From: Streptomyces brevispora
Lineage (GTDB): Bacteria > Actinomycetota > Actinomycetes > Streptomycetales > Streptomycetaceae
Length of the DNA: 64,000 nt
Direction: 5' to 3'
Assembly: GCF_007829885.1 (NCBI RefSeq)
Contig: NZ_VIWW01000001.1
Span: 5,394,001-5,458,000 of the forward strand
Below, piece by piece: positions 1-8,157 of the stretch. The position numbers and the translations under genes were made by a program. The number at the start of each line of letters is the position of its first letter. The first letter of the stretch is position 1. The notes below the pieces were generated by a model. It ran no database searches and had not been told where the DNA came from. It saw nothing but the letters and a program-made list of their open reading frames with translations.

Positions 1-569
1 CGGATGTTCCAGTCCCATGTGCCCACCTGGACGGCCTGCAGCGCTCGTCGCGTCCCGCTGCCGCCGGCCTCCTCCTGGGTGGGGCGGGCAGGTGGCGGGG
101 CCTGGACCATTCGTTCGTTCGCCCAGGTGGCCACTGCCGTCAGAAAGCGCCACTGCTTCTCCGTGGGTTCTCCTGTGGCGCCGGTCACGACGGTGAGTGC
201 GCCTACCGGACGCTCCGCGCCCGACAGCGGCTCGGCAGCCAGACCCGTACCGGGCCATGCGCCCGGCGCTCGCACGCGGGCGGTGCCGGCATCGTTGTGG
301 ACTTGGGGCACCCATACGCCTGAGCCCCGACGCACGGCCAGGGCCGGAGCCTGCGGGCCCTCCTGGTCAAGGATCTCCCACGGACGGACGAGGCCGGTGG
401 GCAGCCCGGCCGCTGACACCAGTCGCAGCGCGGACATCGGCCCACGCACATGCACCATCCCGCCCAGGCCATCCAGCTCGGCCACCGCGTGCACGAGTGC
501 CAGCCGAAGCACCTCGCTCTCCGTGGCACCTCTTTCCACGGAGTCAAGTAGCACCAAACGTGAATCCAC
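1..569 (-). CDS. GAF/PAS-type sensory protein, N-terminal part (probable SpoIIE-family phosphatase regulator)
   Basis: Reading from a GTG at 569 gives an open frame of about 189 codons that leaves the window. It begins VDSRLVLLDSVERGATESE and contains a GAF-like region (GGMVHVRGPMSALRLVSAAG). It ends at QAVQVGTWDWNIR, the usual opening of a PAS domain. In Streptomyces this GAF-PAS order commonly precedes a SpoIIE/PP2C phosphatase domain, but that part lies outside the window, so the output domain is inferred. A TAGAAT -10-like box lies at 581-576, six bases before the GTG, with no Shine-Dalgarno, so a leaderless transcript is plausible and supports this start. Confidence 0.65.
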   Translation of the reverse strand, partial: MDSRLVLLDSVERGATESEVLRLALVHAVAELDGLGGMVHVRGPMSALRLVSAAGLPTGLVRPWEILDQEGPQAPALAVRRGSGVWVPQVHNDAGTARVRAPGAWPGTGLAAEPLSGAERPVGALTVVTGATGEPTEKQWRFLTAVATWANERMVQAPPPARPTQEEAGGSGTRRALQAVQVGTWDWNI

Positions 570-963
570 GGGGCAATTCTATGCTTTTTCGGCAGAATGG
601 GGTGTGCGGAGTAGGTCTTGAAGATCACTTCCACATGGGGATCGCAGGCCGCACCTGACCGCCCCGCCCTTCGTGGTGCGGTCCCTTCGGCGCCATACGG
701 ATGTGCTTGCCGCGCGAGTGGTCCGGCACGGGGGCCGGACCACTCCGAAGGCACCGCCGCGGCGGGCCGTTCCGTGTGCGGCGGGTGGTTCGGGTCAGGG
801 CTGCCGTCCTGCTGAAGACCGGAGACCGGAGACCGGAGGCCGGGCACCGGAGACTGCAGGCTGAAGCCCCAGGCGCCTTAGGGAAGTTGGGCGACGGCGT
901 CGTCGTCGGCTTCGGCGATCGTCCGGGTGGTGAAGCGGACCCGCCGCCTCCGCGCTCAGCCGG
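570..963. other. Intergenic stretch without a convincing gene
   Basis: No frame here has a start, ribosome site and protein-like composition together. The stretch holds a perfect inverted repeat at 716-745, a short degenerate run of ACCGGAG-like repeats around 817-857, and a comparatively A/T-rich patch near 573-625 that probably contains the promoter of the leftward gene at 569. Confidence 0.5.
716..745. terminator. Perfect 12-bp hairpin
   Basis: GAGTGGTCCGGC at 716-727 pairs exactly with GCCGGACCACTC at 734-745 around a six-base loop. It lies between the end of the PhoX-like gene (964) and the start of the leftward gene at 569, so it could stop transcription coming from the PhoX-like gene. 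There is no U-tract, as is usual in Streptomyces. Confidence 0.5.
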
Positions 964-2343
964 TCAGCGCCACGGCCCGGTGACCGCGAACGTCGTCCCA
1001 GGGGTGTAGCAGTTCATGAACATCGTCGCGTAGTCCGGTGCGAACGTGACGCCGGCGAACTCGCCCCACTCCGGCTCCTCGGGCGTTCCGATGTTCTGCC
1101 TGCCGCGCGCCATCGGGTACACCTCACCGCGCCTGGTCAGGCCGAACACGTGCTGGGCGCCGCCGCCGTCCTCGCACACCATCAGGCCGCCGTCGGAGGC
1201 CAGACAGATGTTGTCCGGGGACTCGCCCGGCAGGTGGATGTCCGTACCCGGTCCGAAGACGATGACCAGCGTCAGCCGGCGCCGCTGCGGCTCGTACCGC
1301 CAGACCTGGCCGAAGTGGTCGGCCGCCGATCCCTCGGAGCTGTGCGCGAAGCTGGAGACGAAGTAGACGCACGAACCACCCCAGTAGCAGCCCTCCAGCT
1401 TCTGGGCATGGGTGATGCCCTTCGGCCCGAAGTCCTGGAACCGGACGGGGGTCTCGGCAGCCTGCGGATCCGGCACGGGGACCCACTCGATGCCCTCGAA
1501 GCTCGTCCCCGTCTCCTGGACGGCGGAGAGGTCGGGGACGCCCGGCACCCGCATGGCCTCCAGTCGGCCGCCGGCCCTGAGGGAACCGGTGCCGCCGAGC
1601 GGTTTCCTGGGCAGGAAGCGGTAGAAGAGCCCGAACGGTTTCTCGAACGCGTCCTCGGTCTCGTACACGACGCCGTTGTGCGGATCGATCGCGATCGCCT
1701 CGTGCTGGAAGCGGCCCATCGCGGTCAGCGGTACGGCTCCGGTGCGGCGCGGGTCGGCGCCGTCCACCTCGAAGATGTAGCCGTGGTCCTTGGTGTAGCC
1801 GTTGGTGCCGGCCTTGTCCTCGGTCTCCTCGCAGGTCAGCCAGGTGTCCCAAGGGGTGCGCCCGCCCGCGCAGTTCACCGCCGTACCGGCGATCGCGACG
1901 CGTTCGCCGAGTACGCGGTTGTCGCCGTCGAGCTCCAGGGCCGTGCAGCCGCCCTTGCCCATCGGGTCGTAGGTGAGGCCCTCGACGGTCGGGACGGCGA
2001 TGTTCGCGGTGACCCGGTTCTCGTGGTTGCGCACCAGCCGGACGCGGCCGCGCGGGCCGGCGAACGCGGCCATGCCGTCGCAGTTGCTGGGGACCGGCCC
2101 CTCGCCGGAGCGGAGCGGGTCGCCCTCGCGGGACAGTACCCGGTAGCGGAAACCCTTCGGCAGATCGAGCAGTCCGTCGGGGTCGGGCACCAGCGGGCCG
2201 TAGCCGGCGTGCCCGCGGGCGGCGGCGGTACCCGCGAAGAGTTCGGTGAACACTCCGGCGAAGGCGACCGTGGCGACTGCCGCGCCGGTGCCTGCCAGGA
2301 CCTGACGTCGGGTCGCGGGCTGTTGTGCTGCTGCGGATGACAT
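964..2343 (-). CDS. PhoX-like phosphatase family protein (DUF839), Tat-exported
   Basis: A 459-residue protein starting MSSAAAQQPATRRQVLAG. The twin arginine at residues 12-13, followed by a hydrophobic alanine-rich segment to about residue 43, is a Tat signal. The mature part carries DUF839/PhoX family features: an early DLPKGFRYRVLS segment, a RNHENR motif, a TCEET segment and a late ITHAQKLEG/SPDNI region. PhoX enzymes are secreted calcium-dependent phosphatases, but many DUF839 members are uncharacterised, so the substrate is not claimed. The start was chosen at the ATG preceded by AGGAAG; a longer frame to 2403 lacks a ribosome site and would put 20 residues ahead of the signal. Confidence 0.8.
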   Translation of the reverse strand: MSSAAAQQPATRRQVLAGTGAAVATVAFAGVFTELFAGTAAARGHAGYGPLVPDPDGLLDLPKGFRYRVLSREGDPLRSGEGPVPSNCDGMAAFAGPRGRVRLVRNHENRVTANIAVPTVEGLTYDPMGKGGCTALELDGDNRVLGERVAIAGTAVNCAGGRTPWDTWLTCEETEDKAGTNGYTKDHGYIFEVDGADPRRTGAVPLTAMGRFQHEAIAIDPHNGVVYETEDAFEKPFGLFYRFLPRKPLGGTGSLRAGGRLEAMRVPGVPDLSAVQETGTSFEGIEWVPVPDPQAAETPVRFQDFGPKGITHAQKLEGCYWGGSCVYFVSSFAHSSEGSAADHFGQVWRYEPQRRRLTLVIVFGPGTDIHLPGESPDNICLASDGGLMVCEDGGGAQHVFGLTRRGEVYPMARGRQNIGTPEEPEWGEFAGVTFAPDYATMFMNCYTPGTTFAVTGPWR

Positions 2344-2464
2344 GAGGCAACTTCCTGTGGGGGACAGGAACAGTGACCCGCATGTGTGTACCACGCGTCT
2401 CACCGCGCGGGAACCATGCGGGCCACCGGCCTCATACGTGTCTCATGCGTCTTCCACACGCGTC

Positions 2465-2484
2465 CCGGGCCGCGTACGGCCCGG
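2465..2484. terminator. Hairpin downstream of the OsmC gene
   Basis: CCGGGCCG at 2465-2472 and CGGCCCGG at 2477-2484 form a perfect 8-bp GC stem with a four-base CGTA loop, just beyond the leftward OsmC stop at 2493. It probably separates osmC from the PhoX-like gene. Confidence 0.55.
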
Positions 2485-2492
2485 TGCGGGAC

Positions 2493-2918
2493 TCAGGCGA
2501 GCGACGCGGTGAGCGTGATCGTCGTGCCCGTCAGAGCCTGGCTGACCGGGCAGTTCGCCTTCGCGTCCTCGGCCGCCTTGACGAAGCCCGCCTCGTCGAG
2601 ACCGGGCACCTCGCCCTCGACGGTGAGGTGGATCCCGGTGATGCCGGTGCCCGGCTGGAAAGTGACCTCGGCCTGGGTGTTCAGGCGGGTGGGCGGGTTG
2701 CCGGCCGTGGTCAGACCGTTGGACAGCGCCATCGAGAAGCAGCTGGAGTGGGCCGCGGCGATGAGCTCCTCCGGGCTGGTCTTGCCGTTCGCCTTCTCCG
2801 CGCGGGACGGCCAGGAGACGGGGTACTCCCCGATCCCCGAGGAATCGAGGGTGACGACGCCCTTGCCCTCGATCAGGTTGCCTTCCCAGACCGTGTGCGC
2901 CTGACGCGTGGTAGCCAT
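2493..2918 (-). CDS. OsmC/Ohr-family peroxiredoxin
   Basis: A 141-residue protein of normal OsmC length. The two reactive cysteines of the family are present: C60 in AAAHSSCFSMAL and C123 in ANCPVSQAL. They reduce organic hydroperoxides in the cytoplasm through a disulfide. The EGKGVVTLDSSG opening and the SPEELIAAAHSSC stretch favour the OsmC branch over Ohr. The gene stands alone, with a terminator-like hairpin after it. Nothing in the upstream 80 bases identifies a specific regulator. Confidence 0.88.
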   Translation of the reverse strand: MATTRQAHTVWEGNLIEGKGVVTLDSSGIGEYPVSWPSRAEKANGKTSPEELIAAAHSSCFSMALSNGLTTAGNPPTRLNTQAEVTFQPGTGITGIHLTVEGEVPGLDEAGFVKAAEDAKANCPVSQALTGTTITLTASLA

Positions 2919-3002
2919 GCTGGATCCCTTCGAACGGAATGCGCGGTTGTACGGGAGTGGCGGGGCACTCCGTTGTGCCCGCCGGTGTCACACCCCCCGA
3001 AC

Positions 3003-4094
3003 CTACTGCGCCACCAGTCCCTTTGCGTCGCGCGCCAGCGCCGTCAGCCGGGAGATTGCCCTGAAGTACTTCTTCCGGTACCCGCCGTTCAGCATTTCCT
3101 CGCTGAACAGCCGGTCGAACGGCAGCCCGGAGGCGAGTACCGGCACCTCCCGGTCGTACAGCCGGTCCGCGAGCACCACGAGCCGCAGAGCGGTCGACTG
3201 GTCGGCCACCGGCTGCACCTCGGTGAGGCACACGGCCCGCAGACCGTCCGTCAGCGCGCCGTACCGGCTCGGATGGACGCGGGCCAGATGGTCGAGCAGC
3301 GCGGGGAAGTCGTCCAGGCTGGCGCCCTCGGTCTCGTACGCGGCCCTGGTGACCTGCTCCTCGGAGTACGGCGGCGGGGCCTCGGGCAGACCGCGGTGCC
3401 GGTAGTCCTCGCCGTCGATGCGCAGCGAGCGGAAGTGCGCGGACAGCCCCTGGATCTCCCGCAGGAAGTCGGCCGACGCGAACCGGCCCTCGCCGAGCTT
3501 GCCCGGCAGCGTGTTGGACGTCGCGGCGAGCGCCACCCCCGCCTCGACCAGCCGGCTCAGCAGCGAGGAGACCAGCACCGTGTCGCCCGGGTCGTCGAGT
3601 TCGAACTCGTCGATGCACAGCAGCCGGTGCCCGCTCAGCGTCCGCACGGTCTGCTGGAAGCCGAGCGCGCCCACCAGGTTGGTCAGCTCGACGAAGGTGC
3701 CGAAGGCCTTCAGGGAGGGCGCGGCGGGCGTGGCGTGCCAGAGCGAGGCGAGCAGATGGGTCTTGCCGACGCCGTAGCCGCCGTCGAGGTAGACCCCGCG
3801 CGGCGCGCTGGGGGCCTGGGCCTTCTTCCCGAACCACTTGCGCTTCCCGGACCCGCTGGCGTGCGCCCCGCCGAGCCCGGCGGCGAAGTCGCCGAGGACC
3901 TTGACCGCCTCGATCTGGCTCGGCTGGTTCGGGTCGGGGACGTACGTATCGAAGCGCACCGAGTCGAAGCGCGGCGGCGGCACCATCTCGGCGACCAGCC
4001 GGTCGGCGGGGACGCGCGGTTCGAGGGCGCACAGGGACAGCGGGGCCGTTTCGGCTATGGGGCTGGGCCCCGGCACGGCGGTGGAGGACGACAC
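3003..4094 (-). CDS. zapE: Cell division protein ZapE (AFG1-like ATPase)
   Basis: A 363-residue AAA-type P-loop ATPase. Walker A is GGYGVGKT at residues 105-112 and Walker B is LLCIDEFELDD around 158-168. A TSNTLPGKLGEGRF segment and the C-terminal SEEMLNGGYRKKYFRAISRL are typical of the family. In Escherichia coli ZapE affects FtsZ ring stability; its role in actinomycetes is inferred from homology. The frame stays open far upstream (to 4919) on the antisense of the reductase gene. I place the start at the GTG at 4094 (VSSSTAVPG), which avoids overlap with the divergent gene, though a GTG 15 bases further in is possible. Confidence 0.85.
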   Translation of the reverse strand: MSSSTAVPGPSPIAETAPLSLCALEPRVPADRLVAEMVPPPRFDSVRFDTYVPDPNQPSQIEAVKVLGDFAAGLGGAHASGSGKRKWFGKKAQAPSAPRGVYLDGGYGVGKTHLLASLWHATPAAPSLKAFGTFVELTNLVGALGFQQTVRTLSGHRLLCIDEFELDDPGDTVLVSSLLSRLVEAGVALAATSNTLPGKLGEGRFASADFLREIQGLSAHFRSLRIDGEDYRHRGLPEAPPPYSEEQVTRAAYETEGASLDDFPALLDHLARVHPSRYGALTDGLRAVCLTEVQPVADQSTALRLVVLADRLYDREVPVLASGLPFDRLFSEEMLNGGYRKKYFRAISRLTALARDAKGLVAQ

Positions 4095-4151
4095 AGGGGT
4101 CAAGTTTACGGCCGCGGGAGAGGTCGTCGCGGCCGTGCCAGACTGCGGAAC

Positions 4152-4916
4152 ATGCGACGCCTGTTCCCTGTGACCGATCTGACAGCGGCCGACGACCGAG
4201 GCGAGTGGAGCCTGGACGCTCTCGCCGACGCCTACGCCTACCCCGATACGGACGGCTCCTGGCTGCGCGCCAACATGGTGTCGACGCTCGACGGGGCGGC
4301 CCAGCACGACGGCCGCTCGCAGCCGATCTCGTGCGCGAGCGACATGCGGATCTTCGGCACCCTGCGCGGTCTGGCCGACGTGGTCGTGGCGGGTGCGGAG
4401 ACGGTACGGCTGGAGGGGTACCGGCCCGCCCGCGCCCGGGAGGCCTTCGCGGCCCGGCGGGCGGCGGCCGGTCAGGGGCCCGCCCCGGCGGTTGCGGTGG
4501 TGAGCGGCAGCCTGGATCTGGACTTCTCGCTCCCGCTCTTCGTCTCCCCGTTGGTCCCGACACTCCTGCTGACCGGCGCGGGCGCGCCCCCCGACCGGAT
4601 CGCGGCGGCCCGCAGGGCGGGCGCGGAGGTCGTGATCGCGGGGGAGGGGTCCCGGGTGGACCCCGCCAGGGCCGTACGGGAGCTGGCCGACCGCGGTCAC
4701 CGGCGGCTGCTGACGGAGGGCGGGCCCCGGCTGCTCGGCCAGTTCGTGGCGGCGGGCGTGCTGGACGAGATGTGTCTGACCCTGGCACCGATGCTGACCG
4801 CCGGAGACGCCCAGCGGATCGCGGGCGGTCCGTCGGTCGCCGTGCCGGAACGATTCGCCCTGGCGTCGGTGCTGGAAGAGGCCGGGTTCCTCTTCTCTCG
4901 ATACCGTCGAATCTGA
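4152..4916 (+). CDS. Pyrimidine reductase family protein (RibD C-terminal domain)
   Basis: A 254-residue protein starting MRRLFPVTDLTAADD. It has the RibD_C/dihydrofolate-reductase-like fold signature: ANMVSTLDGAAQ near the N-terminus, GLADVVVAGAETVR in the middle, LLTEGGPRLLGQFVAAGVLDEMCLTLAP in the NADPH-binding half. It lacks the deaminase domain of bifunctional RibD, so it may catalyse the reductase step of riboflavin synthesis or act on another substrate. It is divergent from zapE with 57 bases between the starts. No riboflavin genes are adjacent. Confidence 0.75.
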   Translation: MRRLFPVTDLTAADDRGEWSLDALADAYAYPDTDGSWLRANMVSTLDGAAQHDGRSQPISCASDMRIFGTLRGLADVVVAGAETVRLEGYRPARAREAFAARRAAAGQGPAPAVAVVSGSLDLDFSLPLFVSPLVPTLLLTGAGAPPDRIAAARRAGAEVVIAGEGSRVDPARAVRELADRGHRRLLTEGGPRLLGQFVAAGVLDEMCLTLAPMLTAGDAQRIAGGPSVAVPERFALASVLEEAGFLFSRYRRI

Positions 4917-5042
4917 CAATCAGCGGAATATTCCGTTCCGGTTTGCGTTCGGTGGGCAGAATGGATCGCGGACCCCGTGCGAGCACGGGGAAGGATGGTT
5001 TCAGCAGTGGCCGGCGGCGGTCACTGAAGCAGAAGGGCGTCT

Positions 5043-5516
5043 GTGGTGTTCACCAGCGTTTTGATGATCGAGAAGCCCCTCACCTCCGAGGACGTCGAGT
5101 TCGTCACCACCCTGCACGGGGAGGAGCAGATCTCCTTCGTCGTGCTGATGCAGCCGCGTGGCGACCAGGCGGATGTGCTGTTGCGGGCCATCGACGACCT
5201 GGCGATGGGCGAACTGAAGGAAGCGGCCCGCGAGAGCCAGGAACCGGAGGGCAAGAACGCCAGGGAATCCGCCGAACTCGCGCTCGAAGTGTCCCTGGAG
5301 GCCTTGCGGCAGGCGGGCTCCGAAGCCGTCGGACAGGTGATCGAGGCCCACCCTTTGGACAAGCTCACGTCCGTGGTCGAGGAGGCGGAGGCCGACGAGG
5401 TCATCGTGCTGACCGCGCCGCACTACGTCGAGGAGTTCTTCCACCGGGACTGGGCGTCCCGCGCCCGGCACAAGGTCGGCGTACCGGTGCTCAAGCTCTT
5501 CGCGCACAGCGAATAG
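5043..5516 (+). CDS. USP-like conserved protein (often labelled indole-3-glycerol phosphate synthase)
   Basis: A 157-residue acidic protein. Related Streptomyces proteins are frequently annotated as indole-3-glycerol phosphate synthase, but the sequence has no TIM-barrel length (about 260 residues) or TrpC motif. The repeated beta-alpha pattern (DEVIVLTAPHYVEEFFHRDWASRARHKVGVPVLKLF) looks like the end of a universal-stress-protein fold, with a REARH-like basic helix before the final strand. I regard the enzyme label as unsupported. Two adjacent GTG codons (5043, 5046) follow AGAAGGG; either could be the start. It lies 41 bases before murC in the same direction and may be cotranscribed. Confidence 0.7.
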   Translation: MVFTSVLMIEKPLTSEDVEFVTTLHGEEQISFVVLMQPRGDQADVLLRAIDDLAMGELKEAARESQEPEGKNARESAELALEVSLEALRQAGSEAVGQVIEAHPLDKLTSVVEEAEADEVIVLTAPHYVEEFFHRDWASRARHKVGVPVLKLFAHSE

Positions 5517-5557
5517 GCTGGGAGGCCTCACCCGCACCCACCCTGGGAGACACACGC

Positions 5558-6952
5558 ATGGCACCCGGTATTCCTTCCGCCATGGAACGGCCGCACTTCA
5601 TCGGCATCGGCGGCGCCGGAATGTCGGGCATCGCGAAGATCCTCACCAGGCGCGGTGCGAAGGTCGCGGGCAGCGACTCCAAGGAGTCCGCCACGGCCGA
5701 TGCCCTGCGCGCGCTCGGGGCGACCGTCCACATCGGGCACACCGCCGGACATCTGGCGGACGACGCCACCTGCGTGGTCGTCTCCAGTGCCATTCGCGCC
5801 GACAACCCGGAGCTGGTGCGCGCCGGCGATCTCGCGATCCCCGTCGTGCACCGCTCCGACGCGCTCGCCTCGCTGATGGAGGGCCTGCGGCCCATCGCCG
5901 TCGCGGGCACCCACGGCAAGACGACCACCACGTCGATGCTGGCCGTCGCCCTGACCGAGCTGGGCCTGGACCCCTCGTACGCGATCGGCGGCGACCTGGC
6001 GGGACCCGGCACCAACGCCACGCACGGCGAGGGCGCGATCTTCGTCGCCGAGGCGGACGAGAGCGACCGGAGCTTCCACAAGTACGACCCCGAGGTCGCG
6101 ATCGTCCTCAACGTGGAGCTGGACCACCACGCGAACTACGCCTCGATGGACGAGATCTACGACTCCTTCGAGACCTTCGTCGGCAAGGTCGTCCCCGACG
6201 GCACCCTGGTCGTCTCCGCCGACCAGGCCGGCGCCGTCGAGCTGACCCGACGGGTGCGCGACCTGTCCGCACTCAAGGTCGTCACCTACGGCGAGTCCGC
6301 GTCCGCCGACGTACGCGTCCACAAGATCACCCAGCGCGGTCTGACCAGCGAGGTCACGGTCGTGCTGAACGGGAAGTACCTCACCTTCACCGTCTCCGTG
6401 CCCGGCCGCCACTACGCGCTCAACGCGGTGGCCGCCCTCGCCGCCGGTGTCGCCCTCGGCATCCCGGCGCACAACCTCGCCTCGGCCCTCGGTAAGTACA
6501 CCGGGGTCAAGCGCCGCCTCCAGCTCAAGGGCGAGGCGGCCGGCGTCCAGGTCATCGACAGCTACGCGCACCACCCCACCGAGATGACCGCCGACCTCGA
6601 AGCGATGCGCGGCGCCGCCTCCGACGCCCGCCTCCTGGTCGTCTTCCAGCCCCACCTCTTCTCCCGCACCCAGGAGCTCGGCACCGAGATGGGCCAGGCC
6701 CTCGCGCTGGCCGACGCCTCCGTGGTGCTGGACATCTACCCGGCCCGCGAGGACCCGATCCCCGGCATCACCAGCACCCTGATCATCGACGCGGCGCAGG
6801 CGGCCGGCGCCGATGTCACCGCCGTCCACGACAAGGCGACGGTCCCCGAGGTCATCGCGGGAATGGCGAAGCCCGGCGATCTCGTTCTCACCATGGGGGC
6901 GGGCGACGTCACGGACCTCGGCCCGCAGATCCTGGACCACCTGTCGAGCTGA
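5558..6952 (+). CDS. murC: UDP-N-acetylmuramate--L-alanine ligase
   Basis: A 464-residue Mur ligase that attaches L-alanine to UDP-MurNAc, the first amino-acid step of the peptidoglycan stem. It shows the N-terminal Rossmann motif HFIGIGGAGMSG at residues 13-24, the ATP-binding AGTHGKTTTT at 116-125, VAEADESDRSF for metal and substrate binding, the NVELDHHANY segment, and IDSYAHHPTE in the C-terminal domain. All are usual for MurC at normal length. The ATG is preceded by GGGAGA. msrB follows after 10 bases. Location away from the division-cluster mur genes is normal in Streptomyces. Confidence 0.95.
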   Translation: MAPGIPSAMERPHFIGIGGAGMSGIAKILTRRGAKVAGSDSKESATADALRALGATVHIGHTAGHLADDATCVVVSSAIRADNPELVRAGDLAIPVVHRSDALASLMEGLRPIAVAGTHGKTTTTSMLAVALTELGLDPSYAIGGDLAGPGTNATHGEGAIFVAEADESDRSFHKYDPEVAIVLNVELDHHANYASMDEIYDSFETFVGKVVPDGTLVVSADQAGAVELTRRVRDLSALKVVTYGESASADVRVHKITQRGLTSEVTVVLNGKYLTFTVSVPGRHYALNAVAALAAGVALGIPAHNLASALGKYTGVKRRLQLKGEAAGVQVIDSYAHHPTEMTADLEAMRGAASDARLLVVFQPHLFSRTQELGTEMGQALALADASVVLDIYPAREDPIPGITSTLIIDAAQAAGADVTAVHDKATVPEVIAGMAKPGDLVLTMGAGDVTDLGPQILDHLSS

Positions 6953-6962
6953 GGGAGCCATC

Positions 6963-7367
6963 GTGCCGTACGACATCGACAAGCCGGACGAGGAGTGGCG
7001 GGCGGAGCTGTCGCCCGCCGAGTACGCGGTGCTGCGCAAGGCCGGCACCGAGCCCGCCTTCGTCGGCGAGTACACCGACACCAAGACGACGGGCGTCTAC
7101 TCCTGCCGCGCCTGTGACGCGGAGCTGTTCCGCTCCGACACCAAATTCGAGTCGCACTGCGGCTGGCCGTCCTTCTACGACCCGAAGGACTCCGACGCGG
7201 TCGAACTGATCCAGGACCGCACCCACGGCATGGTCCGTACCGAGGTCCGCTGCGCCCGCTGCGGCTCGCACCTGGGCCATGTCTTCGAGGGCGAGGGCTA
7301 CCCGACCCCGACGGACCAGCGGTACTGCATCAACTCGATCTCACTGCGGCTGACCCCCGACGCCTGA
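6963..7367 (+). CDS. msrB: Peptide-methionine (R)-S-oxide reductase
   Basis: A 134-residue MsrB, which repairs methionine-R-sulfoxide in proteins. Two zinc CxxC pairs (C48/C51 and C97/C100) are intact. The catalytic cysteine is C122 in QRYCINS, and SHCGWPSF at 64-71 is the usual substrate-site loop. The GTG start follows GAGGGAG by a few bases and lies 10 bases after murC, so the two are probably one transcript. A strong hairpin 16 bases after the stop closes the unit. Confidence 0.95.
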   Translation: MPYDIDKPDEEWRAELSPAEYAVLRKAGTEPAFVGEYTDTKTTGVYSCRACDAELFRSDTKFESHCGWPSFYDPKDSDAVELIQDRTHGMVRTEVRCARCGSHLGHVFEGEGYPTPTDQRYCINSISLRLTPDA

Positions 7368-7383
7368 CGCCGGGGCCCGGCCC

Positions 7384-7417
7384 GAGGAGGACTGACGCGC
7401 CTGCGTCAGTCCTCCTC
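7384..7417. terminator. Strong bidirectional terminator shared by convergent genes
   Basis: GAGGAGGACTGACGC at 7384-7398 pairs perfectly with GCGTCAGTCCTCCTC at 7403-7417 around a GCCT loop. It follows msrB. It also contains the last codons and stop (Glu-Glu-Asp-stop) of the leftward gene ending at 7406, so one 15-bp stem serves both directions. Confidence 0.75.
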
Positions 7418-7867
7418 CGGCGTCTCGGGCTTCAGCAGCGGGTGCACCACACCGGGGAAGACCCGGGCCCGCACGACCTCCTCGGCCGAACCGCCCTGGA
7501 TCACCGTCTCCGCCACACCCCAGGGCCGCCCCGGCAGCTCGACGAGCAGCGTGTACGAGGCCGGGCAGCCGGTGCACTCGTAGCGGTCGACCCAGGTCTC
7601 CACCTCGGTGGCACTTCCCGGATACCGCGCCACGTGCCGGTGCTGGGCGTGGCACTGCTCGCACATGTCGCCGGGCTCGCACGTGCCGCCGCACGGGCAC
7701 GGCAGGTCGAGGGAGTCGACCGGGCGCCAGCGCTGGGTGACGACGGCCTCACGGGTGGCGCCCATGTCCTTCATCGCCTTGAGATTGCGGGCGGCCACGT
7801 TGTACGACTCACCGGTCGCGGCCATCCGGTCCCGGATCACGTCCTTGCGCCCACGGTTCGTCGTCAT
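7406..7867 (-). CDS. Conserved hypothetical protein with zinc-binding cysteine cluster
   Basis: A 153-residue protein starting MTTNRGRKDVIRDRMAATGESYNVAARNL. The RMA-TGE-Y-A-R pattern near the N-terminus recurs as a short helical module at the start of various actinobacterial proteins. The middle has CPCGGTCEPGDMCEQCH, likely a zinc site, with another pair further on (YECTGCP). The remainder is beta-rich and unassigned. The start at 7867 follows GAGGAAC; seven further upstream codons exist but lack a ribosome site. No function is claimed. Confidence 0.7.
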   Translation of the reverse strand: MTTNRGRKDVIRDRMAATGESYNVAARNLKAMKDMGATREAVVTQRWRPVDSLDLPCPCGGTCEPGDMCEQCHAQHRHVARYPGSATEVETWVDRYECTGCPASYTLLVELPGRPWGVAETVIQGGSAEEVVRARVFPGVVHPLLKPETPEED

Positions 7868-8157
7868 CTTGTTCCTCCTGGGGTTCACGCAGCCTGCTGG
7901 GGCCCGTCGTCACACGGCCGTCGTCGCCCGGAGGGCGGCCGTGCGGCATCTGGTGCGTGCGATCGCAAGGCACCGGAATGGTCTCGTAGCGGAGCTACCA
8001 GGGCATTTCGGCAACGCCGCGAGCGTGCGTGCCGGACGCCGCGCGGCAGACGGCAGTGTGACGACGGGCCCCAGGAGGCCCACGAGATCGGTAGACCCCA
8101 GGTTACCGGGCGCGGTGAGGCGCCCGTGACACACGGGATCCCGGCGTCCGGCGGACG

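Noticed and set aside
203..847. A 214-codon minus-strand frame at the left end
   Set aside because: Cysteine/tryptophan/arginine-rich composition typical of a wrong frame; the overlapping frame from GTG 569 gives recognisable GAF/PAS sequence.
2373..4916. An 847-codon open frame on the plus strand running into the RibD-type reductase gene
   Set aside because: Only its last 254 codons are protein-like; the earlier part is the antisense of the OsmC and ZapE genes with arginine/proline-rich composition. The true start is the ATG at 4152.
5043..5516. Indole-3-glycerol phosphate synthase
   Set aside because: The database-style name is not supported: the protein is 157 residues with no TrpC motifs or barrel length.
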